Shown here: positions 44,345 to 52,975 of the stretch, one piece after another
How positions within the stretch are numbered: position 1 is the first letter of the stretch
How the letters are laid out: every line of letters begins with the position of its first letter
Origin: Agromyces subbeticus DSM 16689
GTDB taxonomy: Bacteria > Actinomycetota > Actinomycetes > Actinomycetales > Microbacteriaceae
NCBI RefSeq assembly: GCF_000421565.1
Contig: NZ_ATXG01000013.1
Span: 78,146 to 142,145, forward strand
Length of the DNA: 64,000 nt
Direction of reading: 5' to 3'
Program-made: the position numbers and the translations under genes
Notes under the pieces: generated by a model
What the model was told of the DNA's origin: nothing
What the model saw: the letters and a program-made list of their open reading frames with translations, nothing else
Databases searched by the model: none

Positions 44345-44392
44345 GGGCGAAGACACGCGGTGCGGCGGCCGCCGGAGGGCGTGTCTTCGCCC
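44345..44392. terminator. Hairpin between thiolase and SDR genes
   Basis: GGGCGAAGACACGC (44345-44358) pairs perfectly with GCGTGTCTTCGCCC (44379-44392); the loop holds GGCGGCCGCC. A stop or attenuator after the thiolase; it weakens the case for a simple two-gene operon. Confidence 0.55.
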
Positions 44393-44433
44393 GCTCACGA
44401 CGAACGAACGGTACTCACGACAAGGGAGCAGAC

Positions 44434-45222
44434 ATGGAACTCGACGGCGTATCGGCGATCGTCACTGGTGGCGCATCCGGCCTCGGGCGCGCCACCGCTC
44501 GAGCACTCATCGACGGCGGGGCATCCGTCGTGCTCATCGACCTGCCCGGCCCGCGAGGCGAAGAGGCCGCGGCCGAGCTCGGCGAGCGTGCGCGGTTCGT
44601 CGCAGCGGATGTCGCAAGTGAGGCCGAGGTGCAGGCCGCCGTCCACGCGGCATCCGCCCTCGCACCGCTGCGGGTCGCCGTGAACTGCGCCGGCATCGTC
44701 ACCGCGGGGCGCACGGTCGGCCGCGACGGCCCGGCCCCGCTCGAGGCGTTCGAGCGCACGATCCGGGTGAACCTCATCGGCACGTTCAACGTGACCCGCC
44801 TCGCCGCTGCGGCGATGGCCGCGAACGAGCCCGTGTCGGGAGGTGTCGCTGGCGGCCCGGCCACCGCCGAGCGCGGCGTCATCGTGAACACCGCGTCGGT
44901 CGCGGCGTTCGACGGTCAGATCGGCCAGGCCGCCTATTCGGCGTCGAAGGCCGCGGTCGCCGGCATGACCCTGCCCATCGCACGCGACTTGTCGAAGCTG
45001 CTCATCCGGGTCGTCACGATCGCGCCCGGCATCTTCGAGACGCCCATGATGGCCGGCATGGCCGACGACGTGCGGGCCTCGCTCGAGGCACAGGTGCCGC
45101 ATCCGTCTCGGCTCGGCCACCCCGCCGAGTACGCCGCACTCGTGCGATCGATCATCGCGAACCCGATGCTCAACGGCGAGACGATCCGCCTCGACGGCGC
45201 GATCCGCATGCAGCCGAAGTAG
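44434..45222 (+). CDS. SDR family 3-hydroxyacyl-CoA dehydrogenase (type II-like)
   Basis: 262-residue short-chain dehydrogenase. Cofactor motif [22 protein letters not shown], catalytic Ser in [14 protein letters not shown] and YSASK. It closely follows the HSD17B10-like pattern ([29 protein letters not shown]). ATG 44434 has AGGGAG 6 nt upstream, so earlier in-frame starts through the hairpin are rejected. Likely partner of the preceding thiolase. Confidence 0.9.
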   Translation: MELDGVSAIVTGGASGLGRATARALIDGGASVVLIDLPGPRGEEAAAELGERARFVAADVASEAEVQAAVHAASALAPLRVAVNCAGIVTAGRTVGRDGPAPLEAFERTIRVNLIGTFNVTRLAAAAMAANEPVSGGVAGGPATAERGVIVNTASVAAFDGQIGQAAYSASKAAVAGMTLPIARDLSKLLIRVVTIAPGIFETPMMAGMADDVRASLEAQVPHPSRLGHPAEYAALVRSIIANPMLNGETIRLDGAIRMQPK

Positions 45223-45247
45223 TCGACTGCGAGCGTCGTCTGCGACG

Positions 45248-45297
45248 CACGGATGCCGCGTGGCCGCCCGATCAGGGGCTGGCACGCGGCATCCGTG
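45248..45297. terminator. Bidirectional terminator between convergent genes
   Basis: CACGGATGCCGCGTG (45248-45262) pairs perfectly with CACGCGGCATCCGTG (45283-45297). Built around GGATGCC/GGCATCC copies, lying between the SDR gene and the membrane-protein gene. Confidence 0.65.
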
Positions 45298-45330
45298 GTC
45301 TTCGGGTCGATCGTGTCGTGCTTGTGCTCG

Positions 45331-46305
45331 TCAGGCCGTTGCCCGCGCTGCGCCACGCGCACGCACGGTCTTGATCACGCCGTCGATGACGTCCCACAGC
45401 GCACCGCCGATCGCGACCAGCACGACGATCGTCACGATGATCGGCGCGGAATCACCCCACGGCCACCGCATCGCCTCGAGCGCCGTCTCGTTGATGAGCT
45501 GCCCCGTGAGGAACAGCCACAGCGCCGGCAGGGTGAAGGCGATGTTCAGCACGAGGTTGCCGGCGGCGAGCCACCAGTTCCAACCCCAGGCGTAGATCGC
45601 GACGGCGAAGAGGATCTCGAGGCCGATCAGCCCGAGGAAGTAGGGCAGCCAGAACGACCACAGCGCGGGATCGAGGATCGGCACCGAGGCGAGCTCCGGC
45701 ACCCACGGGACGCCGAACTGCTGCACGACGATCGCCGCGGCGAAGACGACAAGGAACACGACCGACGAGATGAGTTCGGCGAGGCGCGACGCCTTGCCGG
45801 GCTCGGGCAGTGCGGGCAGCATGTCGAGGGTCCAGGCCACGTCGATGCCCCGACGGCCGGCAGGCGCCGGCGTGCGTTCGAGGATCGCGAACACGAGCGT
45901 GGTCCAGAAGGCGATGTGCACCCCGACCGAGATGCCGACGCCGATGACCGCACCGATGATGCCGCCGACGGTGGCGCCCGTGACGGCCTGCGCGATCGCG
46001 ATGCCGATGGCCGCGAAGGGCAGCACGGTGATGAGCAGGAGCTTCAGCAGACGCCACCACGCGAGGAAGTAGCGCGGCCCGATGAGGTGCAACGGCCGGT
46101 CGACGTAGTGCGCGGCGAGTGCCGCGGGGTCGCCGAGTTCGGTGAGCGCTGCTCGCTCGGCGTCGTCGGGCGACGCACCGGCCTCGATGAGCGCGTCGGT
46201 CGCGTCGCCGATGCGCTCGCGGAGCTCACGGTCGAACTCGGCGCGCTGCGCTTCGGGCAGGGTGCGGGCGGCGGCCCACATGTAGCGGTCGGTGAGGATG
46301 GTCAT
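45331..46305 (-). CDS. Multi-pass membrane protein with N-terminal HAAS-type domain, PadR partner
   Basis: 324 residues. The N-terminal 80 residues (AARTLPEAQRAEFDRELRER, ALTELGDPAALAAHYVDRP) match the HAAS signalling domain that accompanies PadR regulators; about seven hydrophobic segments follow (LLKLLLITVLPFAAIGIAIA and others). The ATG lies in an ATGA overlap with the PadR gene. PadR/HAAS membrane pairs are thought to sense envelope conditions; the specific signal here is unknown. Confidence 0.85.
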   Translation of the reverse strand: MTILTDRYMWAAARTLPEAQRAEFDRELRERIGDATDALIEAGASPDDAERAALTELGDPAALAAHYVDRPLHLIGPRYFLAWWRLLKLLLITVLPFAAIGIAIAQAVTGATVGGIIGAVIGVGISVGVHIAFWTTLVFAILERTPAPAGRRGIDVAWTLDMLPALPEPGKASRLAELISSVVFLVVFAAAIVVQQFGVPWVPELASVPILDPALWSFWLPYFLGLIGLEILFAVAIYAWGWNWWLAAGNLVLNIAFTLPALWLFLTGQLINETALEAMRWPWGDSAPIIVTIVVLVAIGGALWDVIDGVIKTVRARGAARATA

Positions 46306-46643
46306 TTCTCGTCTCCGGTCGTGAGTCCGGCGAGCGCATCGTCGATGCGACGCCAATCGGTCATGAGGGCATCGGCGAGCTGCTCGCCGCTCGGGCTCGT
46401 TCGGTAGAACTTGCGGGGTCGCGCCTCGTCGGTGTTCCACTCGCTGGTCAGCAGGCCCTGCTTCTCGAGTCGCCGCAGCAGGGGATAGAGCGTGTTCGCG
46501 TCGACGAGGATGCCGAGCGTGTTCAGCGACTCGAGCAGCGCGTAGCCGTAGTCGGGGATGCGCAGGCGCACGAGGCACGCGAGCACGACGGTGCCGCGGC
46601 GGAGCTCCTGCAGGTGCCCAGCGGTCGTCTCTTCGGGGTTCAT
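46302..46643 (-). CDS. PadR family transcriptional regulator
   Basis: 113-residue winged-helix repressor: ELRRGTVVLACLVRLRIPDYGYALLESL, then DANTLYPLLRRLEKQGLLTSEW and ARPRKFYRTSPSGEQ, the standard PadR HTH and wing. No Shine-Dalgarno precedes the ATG; a -10 box ends 7 nt upstream, implying a leaderless message. A perfect inverted repeat covers the -10 and start codon, so it is probably autorepressed with its membrane partner. Confidence 0.92.
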   Translation of the reverse strand: MNPEETTAGHLQELRRGTVVLACLVRLRIPDYGYALLESLNTLGILVDANTLYPLLRRLEKQGLLTSEWNTDEARPRKFYRTSPSGEQLADALMTDWRRIDDALAGLTTGDEK

Positions 46644-46679
46644 GTGTCACACGATACTGTGTGACACACACTAATGCAA
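46641..46679 (-). promoter_or_regulatory. PadR promoter with overlapping 10-bp inverted-repeat operator
   Basis: On the minus strand TTGCAT (46674-46679) and TATCGT (46651-46656) are 17 bp apart and the ATG begins 7 nt after the -10 box. The operator TGTGTCACAC (46643-46652) / GTGTGACACA (46659-46668) with a 6-bp spacer overlaps the -10, start site and first base of the gene. The ATGT...ACAT-like dyad fits known PadR operators. Confidence 0.75.
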
Positions 46680-46721
46680 CCGAGACTTCATAGTGCTGCG
46701 GATGCCGTGGAATTGCGCGGG

Positions 46722-48164
46722 CTACTGCTCGGCGTGCGCCTCGAGGAACTGGTACACCGAGGAGTCATCGACGCCGGGGAAGGTGCCCGACGGCAGCGGC
46801 GAGAGCACGTGGGCGTGCAGGCGAGCGCTCGGCCACGCGCGCCCGGCCCAGCGTTCGGCGAGCTCCGATGGCGCGCGCCGGCAGCACGACTCGTCAGGGC
46901 AGGTCGACACCGCGCGCTGGGTGGTCTCGCGACCCCGGAACCACTTGGCCTGGTTGAACGGCACCCCGACCGAGATCGAGAACTCCGCGGCATCCGTTCG
47001 CCCGGTCTGCGTCGCGCACCAGAAGGTGCCGACCGAGGTGTCGGTGTACTGGTAGTTCTCGGTCGTGCGGTTGGTGTGCCGGAACGCGGTGCGCGCGCTC
47101 CACTTCTTGCACACCCACTGGCCCTCGATCGAGCCGGTGACATCGGTCGGCAGCGGCAGGCCGTCGTTCTCGTAGCCCTTCAGCAGTGCGCCGTCGCCCG
47201 CGACGCGCAAGAAGTGCAGGGTCATGTCGAGGTGCGTGGTCGCGAGGTTCGTGAACCGCAGGGCGGCAGCCTCGTGCGTGACGCCGAACGCGTCGCGGAA
47301 GTCCTCGATCGCGAGCCGCTTCTCCTTCTTCGCCGCCTGGAGGAAGGCGACGGATGCCTCGCGCGGCATCAGGCACGCGGCCGCGAAGTAGTTGATCTGC
47401 AGCCGCTGCCAGAGGAACTCGGCGTAGCTCGCCGGACGCTCGTGGCCGAGCAGTCGGTGCGCCACGGCCTGGAGGGCCATCGAGCGCAGCCCGTGCCCGC
47501 CGGGGATCGACGCCGGCGGCAGGTAGATGCGGCCGTTCGCGATGTCGGTGATCGAGCGAGTCGAATCGGGCAGGTCTTCGACGTAGATGAGCTGGAAGCC
47601 GAGACGCTCGGCCATGACGCTCACCTCGCGGTGCGTGAGGGCGCCCGAGCGGTGCCCCGAGGCGCGCACCTGGTCTTCGGCGAGTTGCTCGATGTCGTCG
47701 AGGTAGTTGTCGCGTTCGCGCATGAGCTCGCGCAACTCGGTGTTGGCGCGCCGGGCTTCTTCAGGGGTGGCGATGGCCTCGCTCGCGCGCCGCTGCAGCT
47801 CGCGGTGGAGTCCGACGATCGCCTCGAGCGATTCGTCGGTGATGCCGCGCCCCGGCTTGATGGCCGGCAAGCCGAGGCTCGCGTAGAGGGCGCTCGACTG
47901 CGCTCGGCCGAGCTCGAGCTCGAGGGCGGCCCTTCGGCTCGGGGCCTCGCGCGCGAGCAGGTCGGCCAGCTCGACGCCGAGCGCGGCGGCGAGCGCGTCG
48001 AGCGTGGAGAGCTTCGGTTCGCGCTTGCCGTTCTCGATGAGCGAGAGCTGGCTGCCGGCGAGCCCGATCGCCTCACCGAGCTGGTCGAGCGTGAGGCCGC
48101 GCTCGCCGCGGAAGTGACGGATGCGCTGGCCGAGGGTCGCGAGGTCTGGGGAGCCTGCCTTCAT
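46722..48164 (-). CDS. RamB/ScfR-type regulator (XRE HTH, IrrE-like and DUF2083 domains)
   Basis: 480 residues. XRE HTH ([41 protein letters not shown]), a long helical linker (about 80-165), an ImmA/IrrE-like domain (VAHRLLGHE in place of the HExxH zinc motif, so likely not a protease), and a C-terminal Cys-rich DUF2083 region ([11 protein letters not shown]). RamB of Corynebacterium glutamicum, with the same architecture, represses acetate and glyoxylate genes. Here it diverges from pckG, supporting a role in acetate/gluconeogenic control; acs is at the left end of the window. No Shine-Dalgarno; -10 box 6 nt before ATG. Confidence 0.9.
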   Translation of the reverse strand: MKAGSPDLATLGQRIRHFRGERGLTLDQLGEAIGLAGSQLSLIENGKREPKLSTLDALAAALGVELADLLAREAPSRRAALELELGRAQSSALYASLGLPAIKPGRGITDESLEAIVGLHRELQRRASEAIATPEEARRANTELRELMRERDNYLDDIEQLAEDQVRASGHRSGALTHREVSVMAERLGFQLIYVEDLPDSTRSITDIANGRIYLPPASIPGGHGLRSMALQAVAHRLLGHERPASYAEFLWQRLQINYFAAACLMPREASVAFLQAAKKEKRLAIEDFRDAFGVTHEAAALRFTNLATTHLDMTLHFLRVAGDGALLKGYENDGLPLPTDVTGSIEGQWVCKKWSARTAFRHTNRTTENYQYTDTSVGTFWCATQTGRTDAAEFSISVGVPFNQAKWFRGRETTQRAVSTCPDESCCRRAPSELAERWAGRAWPSARLHAHVLSPLPSGTFPGVDDSSVYQFLEAHAEQ

Positions 48165-48198
48165 GGATTAAGAATAGCGAAAGATCACGAGTTCTTAA
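48165..48198. promoter_or_regulatory. RamB-type promoter flanked by a 7-bp inverted repeat, in the ramB-pckG gap
   Basis: On the minus strand TTAAGA (48193-48198) and TATTCT (48171-48176) are 16 bp apart, followed after 6 nt by the ATG. The outer bases form the inverted repeat TTAAGAA (48168-48174) / TTCTTAA (48192-48198), spacer 17 bp. This A+T-rich patch is the likely autoregulatory site and may also affect the divergent pckG. Confidence 0.6.
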
Positions 48199-48293
48199 CA
48201 CCTCATTTGGTCGAACGGATGCTCCAATCGCGCGCATTCTTGAAGTACGAACCATTTCCGGCCACGGTCGGCACCACCTTGGAAGGGACGACG

Positions 48294-50156
48294 ATGACCA
48301 TCTCCGACTTCTCGATCGGCACCGAGGCATCCGACGCCACTCGCGCCTCGCGCGGCACCACTGACCCCGCCCTGCGCGCCTGGGTCGATGAGATCGCCGG
48401 GCTCACGAAGCCCGACGAGATCGTCTGGTGCGACGGATCACAGCACGAGGCCGACCTGCTGACGAAGCAGCTCGTGGCCGAGGGCAAGCTCATCAAGCTC
48501 AATCCCGAGTGGCGCCCGAACAGCTACCTCGCGCGCACCGATGCCCGCGATGTCGCTCGCGTCGAAGACCGCACATTCATCTGCTCGACCTACGAAGAGG
48601 ATGCCGGTCCGACCAACAACTGGCGCGACCCCCGCGAGATGCGCGGCGAACTGCTCGACGTGTTCGACGGCTCCATGAAGGGCCGCACGATGTACGTCGT
48701 GCCGTTCTCGATGGGCCCGCTCGGCGGCCCCATCTCGCAGCTCGGCGTCGAGATCACCGACTCGCCCTACGTCGTGCTCAGCATGGGCATCATGACGCGC
48801 ATGGGCGACGCCGTCTACCGCCTCATCGAGGCCGCTGAGCCGTGGGTTCGCACCGTGCACTCGGTGGGCTACCCGCTCATCGACGGCATCGGGCACCGCC
48901 GGGCCGAAGCCGACTGGCCCTGCAACGAGACGAAGTACATCGTGCAGTTCCCCGACTCGCGCGAGATCTGGTCGTACGGCTCGGGCTACGGCGGCAACGC
49001 CCTGCTCGCGAAGAAGTGCTTCGCGCTGCGCATCGCCTCGGTCATGGCCCGCGACGAGGGCTGGCTCGCCGAGCACATGCTGCTCATCAAGATCACTTCG
49101 CCCGCGGGCAAGGCGTACCACGTGGCCGCGGCGTTCCCGTCGGCGTGCGGCAAGACGAACCTCGCGATGCTGCGCCCGACGATTCCCGGCTGGAAGGTCG
49201 AGACCATCGGCGACGACATCGCGTGGATGCGCCCCGGCGAAGACGGCCGCCTCTACGCGATCAATCCCGAGGCGGGCTTCTTCGGCGTCGCTCCCGGCAC
49301 CGGCGAGACCACCAACCCGACCGCCGTGCAGACGCTCTGGGGCAACACGATCTTCACGAACGTGGCACTGCGCCCCGACGGCGACATCTGGTGGGAGGGG
49401 CTCACCGACGAGGCTCCCGCCGAACTGACCGACTGGGAGGGCAAGCACTGGACGCCGGCCTCCGGCCGCCCCGCCGCGCACCCGAACTCGCGCTTCACGG
49501 TCGCCGCCGCGCAGTGCCCGCAGATCGCCGACGACTGGGATGCCCACGACGGCGTGCCGATCGACGCGATCCTGTTCGGTGGCCGGCGCGCCACCAACGT
49601 GCCGCTCGTGGCCGAAGCGCGCTCGTGGAAGCACGGCGTGTTCATGGGCGCGACGATCTCGTCGGAGCAGACCGCGGCGGCCGAGGGCACCGTCGGCGAG
49701 CTGCGACGCGACCCGTTCGCGATGCTGCCCTTCTGCGGCTACAACATGGCCGACTACTGGGGTCACTGGGTGAAGATGGGTCGCGTGCTCGGCACGAACG
49801 CGCCCAAGATCTTCCAGGTCAACTGGTTCCGCAAGGGCGCCGACGGCTCGTTCCTCTGGCCCGGATTCGGCGAGAACTCGCGCGTGCTCGAGTGGGTCGT
49901 CGGCCGCCTCGAGGGCTCGAGCGACGCCGTCGATTCGCCGATCGGCCTGCTCCCGGCCTCCGATTCGCTCGACCTCGACGGCCTCGAGATCGAGGATGCC
50001 GCGCTCGAGCAGCTCTTCGATGTCGACCGCGACTCGTGGCTGGCCGAGTGCGACCTCACCGAGGAGTACTTCGCCCAGTTCGGCGACCGGGTGCCCGCGG
50101 CGCTGCGGGCCGAGCTCGCGAGCCTGCGCTACCACTTGCAGCACCAGGGCGCGTAG
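48294..50156 (+). CDS. pckG: Phosphoenolpyruvate carboxykinase (GTP)
   Basis: Converts oxaloacetate to PEP with GTP, the entry to gluconeogenesis. 620 residues, usual for the GTP-type enzyme. Kinase loop [17 protein letters not shown] near residue 281 with the hyper-reactive Cys, metal-binding [16 protein letters not shown], and the C-terminal [18 protein letters not shown] and [17 protein letters not shown] segments. ATG 48294 follows GGAAGGGACG. It diverges from the RamB-type regulator and is followed by a strong terminator. Confidence 0.97.
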   Translation: MTISDFSIGTEASDATRASRGTTDPALRAWVDEIAGLTKPDEIVWCDGSQHEADLLTKQLVAEGKLIKLNPEWRPNSYLARTDARDVARVEDRTFICSTYEEDAGPTNNWRDPREMRGELLDVFDGSMKGRTMYVVPFSMGPLGGPISQLGVEITDSPYVVLSMGIMTRMGDAVYRLIEAAEPWVRTVHSVGYPLIDGIGHRRAEADWPCNETKYIVQFPDSREIWSYGSGYGGNALLAKKCFALRIASVMARDEGWLAEHMLLIKITSPAGKAYHVAAAFPSACGKTNLAMLRPTIPGWKVETIGDDIAWMRPGEDGRLYAINPEAGFFGVAPGTGETTNPTAVQTLWGNTIFTNVALRPDGDIWWEGLTDEAPAELTDWEGKHWTPASGRPAAHPNSRFTVAAAQCPQIADDWDAHDGVPIDAILFGGRRATNVPLVAEARSWKHGVFMGATISSEQTAAAEGTVGELRRDPFAMLPFCGYNMADYWGHWVKMGRVLGTNAPKIFQVNWFRKGADGSFLWPGFGENSRVLEWVVGRLEGSSDAVDSPIGLLPASDSLDLDGLEIEDAALEQLFDVDRDSWLAECDLTEEYFAQFGDRVPAALRAELASLRYHLQHQGA

Positions 50157-50163
50157 CGGGCTG

Positions 50164-50204
50164 ACGACGAAGCGCCCCACGAATTCCGCGGGGCGCTTCG
50201 TCGT
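50164..50204 (+). terminator. pckG terminator
   Basis: ACGACGAAGCGCCCC (50164-50178) pairs perfectly with GGGGCGCTTCGTCGT (50190-50204), 8 bp after the pckG stop. Loop of 11 nt, no U-tract. Confidence 0.75.
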
Positions 50205-50287
50205 GCGCCGGGATCGCGGCACGTCGCGCGCACCGCTGGTGCCTGCGGCGCTAGCGTGTGCCCGAAGGCAGTCGGCGAGGGGGTCTC

Positions 50288-50659
50288 ATGGAGTTCGGCA
50301 GCATCATCGAAGCGGTCGGCGAGATCATCGACGTGCTGGGGGTCGCCGCGATCGTCATCGGCGTCGTCTACGCGGTGCTCGACGCCGCGCTGCGCGGGCT
50401 TCGCCGGGTGAGTCCCGTCTACACCCGGTTCCGGCGCGTGCTCGGTCGTGCCATCCTGCTCGGCCTCGAGCTGCTGGTCGCCGCGGACATCATCAAGACG
50501 GTCGCCGTCACGCCGACGCTCGACTCGGTCGCGGTGCTGGCCGTGATCGTGCTGATCAGAACCTTCCTGAGCTGGTCGCTCGAACTCGAGATCTCGGGCC
50601 GCTGGCCGTGGCAGAAGCGCGGTGCGCCTGTCGAGGCCGAGCCGTCGGCCGCCGAATAG
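50288..50659 (+). CDS. DUF1622 family membrane protein
   Basis: 123 residues with three hydrophobic segments (VLGVAAIVIGVVYAVLDAAL, AILLGLELLVAADIIKTVAV, VAVLAVIVLIRTFLSWSLELE). The LGLELLVAADIIKT and IRTFLSWSLELE motifs are characteristic of DUF1622, whose function is unknown. ATG 50288 (MEFGSIIEAVGEIIDV). Single gene between the pckG terminator and the convergent ABC exporter. Confidence 0.85.
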   Translation: MEFGSIIEAVGEIIDVLGVAAIVIGVVYAVLDAALRGLRRVSPVYTRFRRVLGRAILLGLELLVAADIIKTVAVTPTLDSVAVLAVIVLIRTFLSWSLELEISGRWPWQKRGAPVEAEPSAAE

Positions 50660-50686
50660 TCGGTGCGGGCCGGCCTGCGCCGCCGC

Positions 50687-52564
50687 TCAGACGAGCAGCT
50701 GGTGCGCCGCCAGGTCGCGGTAGAGCGGCACCGCGGCGACGAGCTCGGCGTGCGTGCCCTCGCCGATGACCCGGCCCTCGTCGAGCACGATGATGCGGTC
50801 GGAGTCGATGACCGTCGAGAGCCGGTGCGCGATCACGATGAGCGTGCGGCCGGCCGAGACGGCGTCGATCGCTTCGCGCATCATGCGCTCGTTGACGCCG
50901 TCGAGTGACGACGTCGACTCGTCGAGCAGCAGCACCGGGGGAGCGGCCAGCAGTGCCCGGGCGATCGCCAGTCGCTGCCGTTCGCCGCCCGAGAGCATGA
51001 TGCCGTCTTCGCCGACCGCGGCGTCGAGGCCCGCGGGGTCGCGGTCGAGCACGCTGCCGAGGTTCACCGCGCGCAGCACCTGCTCGCACGCGGCGTCGGT
51101 GGCGTCGGGGCTGCCGAGCTTGAGGTTGTCGCGCAGGCTGCCGGCGAGCACGGGTGCGTCCTGCTCGACGTAGCCGATCTGGGCCCGCAGCTCTGCGCGA
51201 TCGAGCGAGCGCAGGTCGAGCCCGCCCATGCGCACCATGCCGACCGAGGGGTCGTAGAACCGCTCGATGAGCGCGAGGATCGTCGACTTGCCGGCGCCTG
51301 AGGGGCCGACGAGTGCGATGCGCTGCCCGCGCGGCACCTGGAACGAGACGCCGCGCAGCACCGGCTGCCGGTCGGTGACGTCGGGCTCGGGCAGGTGCTC
51401 GTCGTCCGAGTCATTGCCCGGGTCGGCGGGATCCGAGCGCGTCGTCGCGTAGGCGAAGTGCACGCCGTCGAACTCGATCGCTGCGGCGCCCGGAAGCACG
51501 GCGGCGTTGGCCTCGCCCACCATGAGCGCGAGCGGCGCGAGCTCGCGGTCGTGCGTGTCTTCGTCGGGCAGGTCGAGGATCTCCTGGATGCGGCCGAGGG
51601 CGCCGAGCGCCTGGTTCACCGAGGTGATCGCACCGAAGAACAAGCCGAGCGGCATGATCATCATGAACAGGAACAGGATGAACGCCACGAGGCTCGAGAC
51701 CTCGATGGCGCCCGATGCCACCCGGAAGCCGCCGACGCCCAGTACCACGAGGAACGACACCTGCATCGCGATTCCGGCGACCGGCACGATGAGCGCCGAG
51801 ATCTTCGCGACCTTCACGCCCATCTGCCACGCGCCCTCGGCCTCGGCCTCGACGTCGCGGATCTCGCGCTCGGTCGCGCCCGCTGCACGGATCGTGCGCA
51901 CGGCGCTGATGGCGCGTTCGACGGATGCCGCGACGTCGCCGATCTTCTCCTGCGCCGCGTGCGACGCCTCGCGCACCCGGCGCGACAGCAGTGTCACCGT
52001 CGTGATGGCGACGGCGATCACGAGCACCGTCAGGCCGAGCAGCACGGGGTCGATGATGAGCATCGCGATGAGCGCCCCGACGAAGGTGACGGTGCCGCCG
52101 ACCGCCTCGACGAGCCCCTGGGTGAGTACTGCGCGCAGCATCGTCGTGTCGCTGCCGACCCGCGAGACGAGGTCGCCGGTGCGCCGGGTGTCGAACTCGG
52201 CGATCGGCAGCCGCAGCAGCTTGCCGATGAGTCGCTTGCGGCTCGAGAGCACGACGCCTTCGCCGGTGCGCTGCAGCAGGTAGTGCTGGTACCCGGTGAT
52301 GACGCCGCTGATCACGACGAGCGCGATGAGCGCCCAGACGATGCCGCCGAGCGGACCGCCTGCCTCGACGATCGAGATGACCTGGCTCACGAGCAACGGC
52401 TGGGCGAGGCTCGCGAGGGCGCCGATGACGCTCAGTACCGCCACGACGACGAGCACCGGCCGGTGCTCGAAGATGAAGGGCAGCAGTTGCCGGAACGTCG
52501 CGCGCGGCCCCGGTGGGGTCGCGCGCCGGCTGAAGGGGGAACGTCGGGTGTCGGTGTCGCTCAT
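50687..52564 (-). CDS. ABC exporter, fused membrane and ATPase domains (multidrug type)
   Basis: 625-residue half-transporter that should act as a dimer. Six membrane helices (about 40-330; PVLVVVAVLSVIGALASLAQ first) with the coupling segment LLRLPIAEFDTRRTGDLVSRV, then the nucleotide-binding domain: Walker A LVGPSGAGKSTILA (about 405), Q-loop IGYVEQDAPVLAGSL, signature LSGGERQRLAIARAL, Walker B PVLLLDESTSSLDG and H-loop IVIAHRLSTV. A Pro/Asp-rich insertion (SDPADPGNDSDDEH) precedes the Walker A strand. Substrate unknown. Confidence 0.93.
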   Translation of the reverse strand: MSDTDTRRSPFSRRATPPGPRATFRQLLPFIFEHRPVLVVVAVLSVIGALASLAQPLLVSQVISIVEAGGPLGGIVWALIALVVISGVITGYQHYLLQRTGEGVVLSSRKRLIGKLLRLPIAEFDTRRTGDLVSRVGSDTTMLRAVLTQGLVEAVGGTVTFVGALIAMLIIDPVLLGLTVLVIAVAITTVTLLSRRVREASHAAQEKIGDVAASVERAISAVRTIRAAGATEREIRDVEAEAEGAWQMGVKVAKISALIVPVAGIAMQVSFLVVLGVGGFRVASGAIEVSSLVAFILFLFMMIMPLGLFFGAITSVNQALGALGRIQEILDLPDEDTHDRELAPLALMVGEANAAVLPGAAAIEFDGVHFAYATTRSDPADPGNDSDDEHLPEPDVTDRQPVLRGVSFQVPRGQRIALVGPSGAGKSTILALIERFYDPSVGMVRMGGLDLRSLDRAELRAQIGYVEQDAPVLAGSLRDNLKLGSPDATDAACEQVLRAVNLGSVLDRDPAGLDAAVGEDGIMLSGGERQRLAIARALLAAPPVLLLDESTSSLDGVNERMMREAIDAVSAGRTLIVIAHRLSTVIDSDRIIVLDEGRVIGEGTHAELVAAVPLYRDLAAHQLLV

Positions 52565-52643
52565 CTTCGCTTCCTGGTCGCACGGCGAGCGGATGCCGCA
52601 TCCGCTCGGGTTCCGCGAGTCGCCGCATTGCAGCTTACGTGGC

Positions 52644-52871
52644 CTAGCTGCGCCCGTACTTCTTGTGCACCGCCTGCTTGGAGACCTCGAGGGCGAGGGC
52701 GATGAGCTGCCAACTCGAGCCCGCGGCGCGTGCGCGTCGCACGGCGATGGCCTCGGCGCGATCGAGATCGCGGGTGAGTTCGAGGCGAGCGCGATGCAGG
52801 TCTCGGAGCGCTCGGTAGGGGTCGTCGCCGTCGGCCGCCGCGATCGCGGTGCGGAGCGTGTGGTCATCCAT
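52644..52871 (-). CDS. Very small HTH protein
   Basis: 75 residues: a charged helix (YRALRDLHRARLELTRDLDRAEAI) leading into the HTH RARAAGSSWQLIALALEVSKQAVHKKYGRS. This SW-x-x-IA-x-AL-x-VSKQAVH-x-K-Y-G pattern is a common actinobacterial mini-regulator fold. ATG 52871 has no Shine-Dalgarno but a TACCGT -10 box 7 nt upstream, so it is probably leaderless. Two palindromes in its promoter suggest autoregulation. It lies 79 bp behind the ABC exporter gene start (same strand) and may control it. Confidence 0.85.
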   Translation of the reverse strand: MDDHTLRTAIAAADGDDPYRALRDLHRARLELTRDLDRAEAIAVRRARAAGSSWQLIALALEVSKQAVHKKYGRS

Positions 52872-52920
52872 GCCGTCAACGGTAGTTGACGATGCGCGGC
52901 GTGTCAATCGTGGTTGACAC
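52872..52920. promoter_or_regulatory. Promoter with tandem GTCAAC/GTTGAC operators
   Basis: Minus-strand promoter TTGACA (52902-52907) and TACCGT (52879-52884), 17 bp apart. Operator 1 is GTCAACGGTAGTTGAC (52875-52890), covering the -10 box; operator 2 is GTGTCAATCGTGGTTGACAC (52901-52920), covering the -35 box. Centres are 28 bp apart. The plus-strand sirohydrochlorin chelatase gene starts 56 bp away and could share this control. Confidence 0.75.
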
Positions 52921-52975
52921 TCGACCCCGACATCGACGTTTGGCGGCGCGAGCCGGGGCACGGCACGATGGAGGC

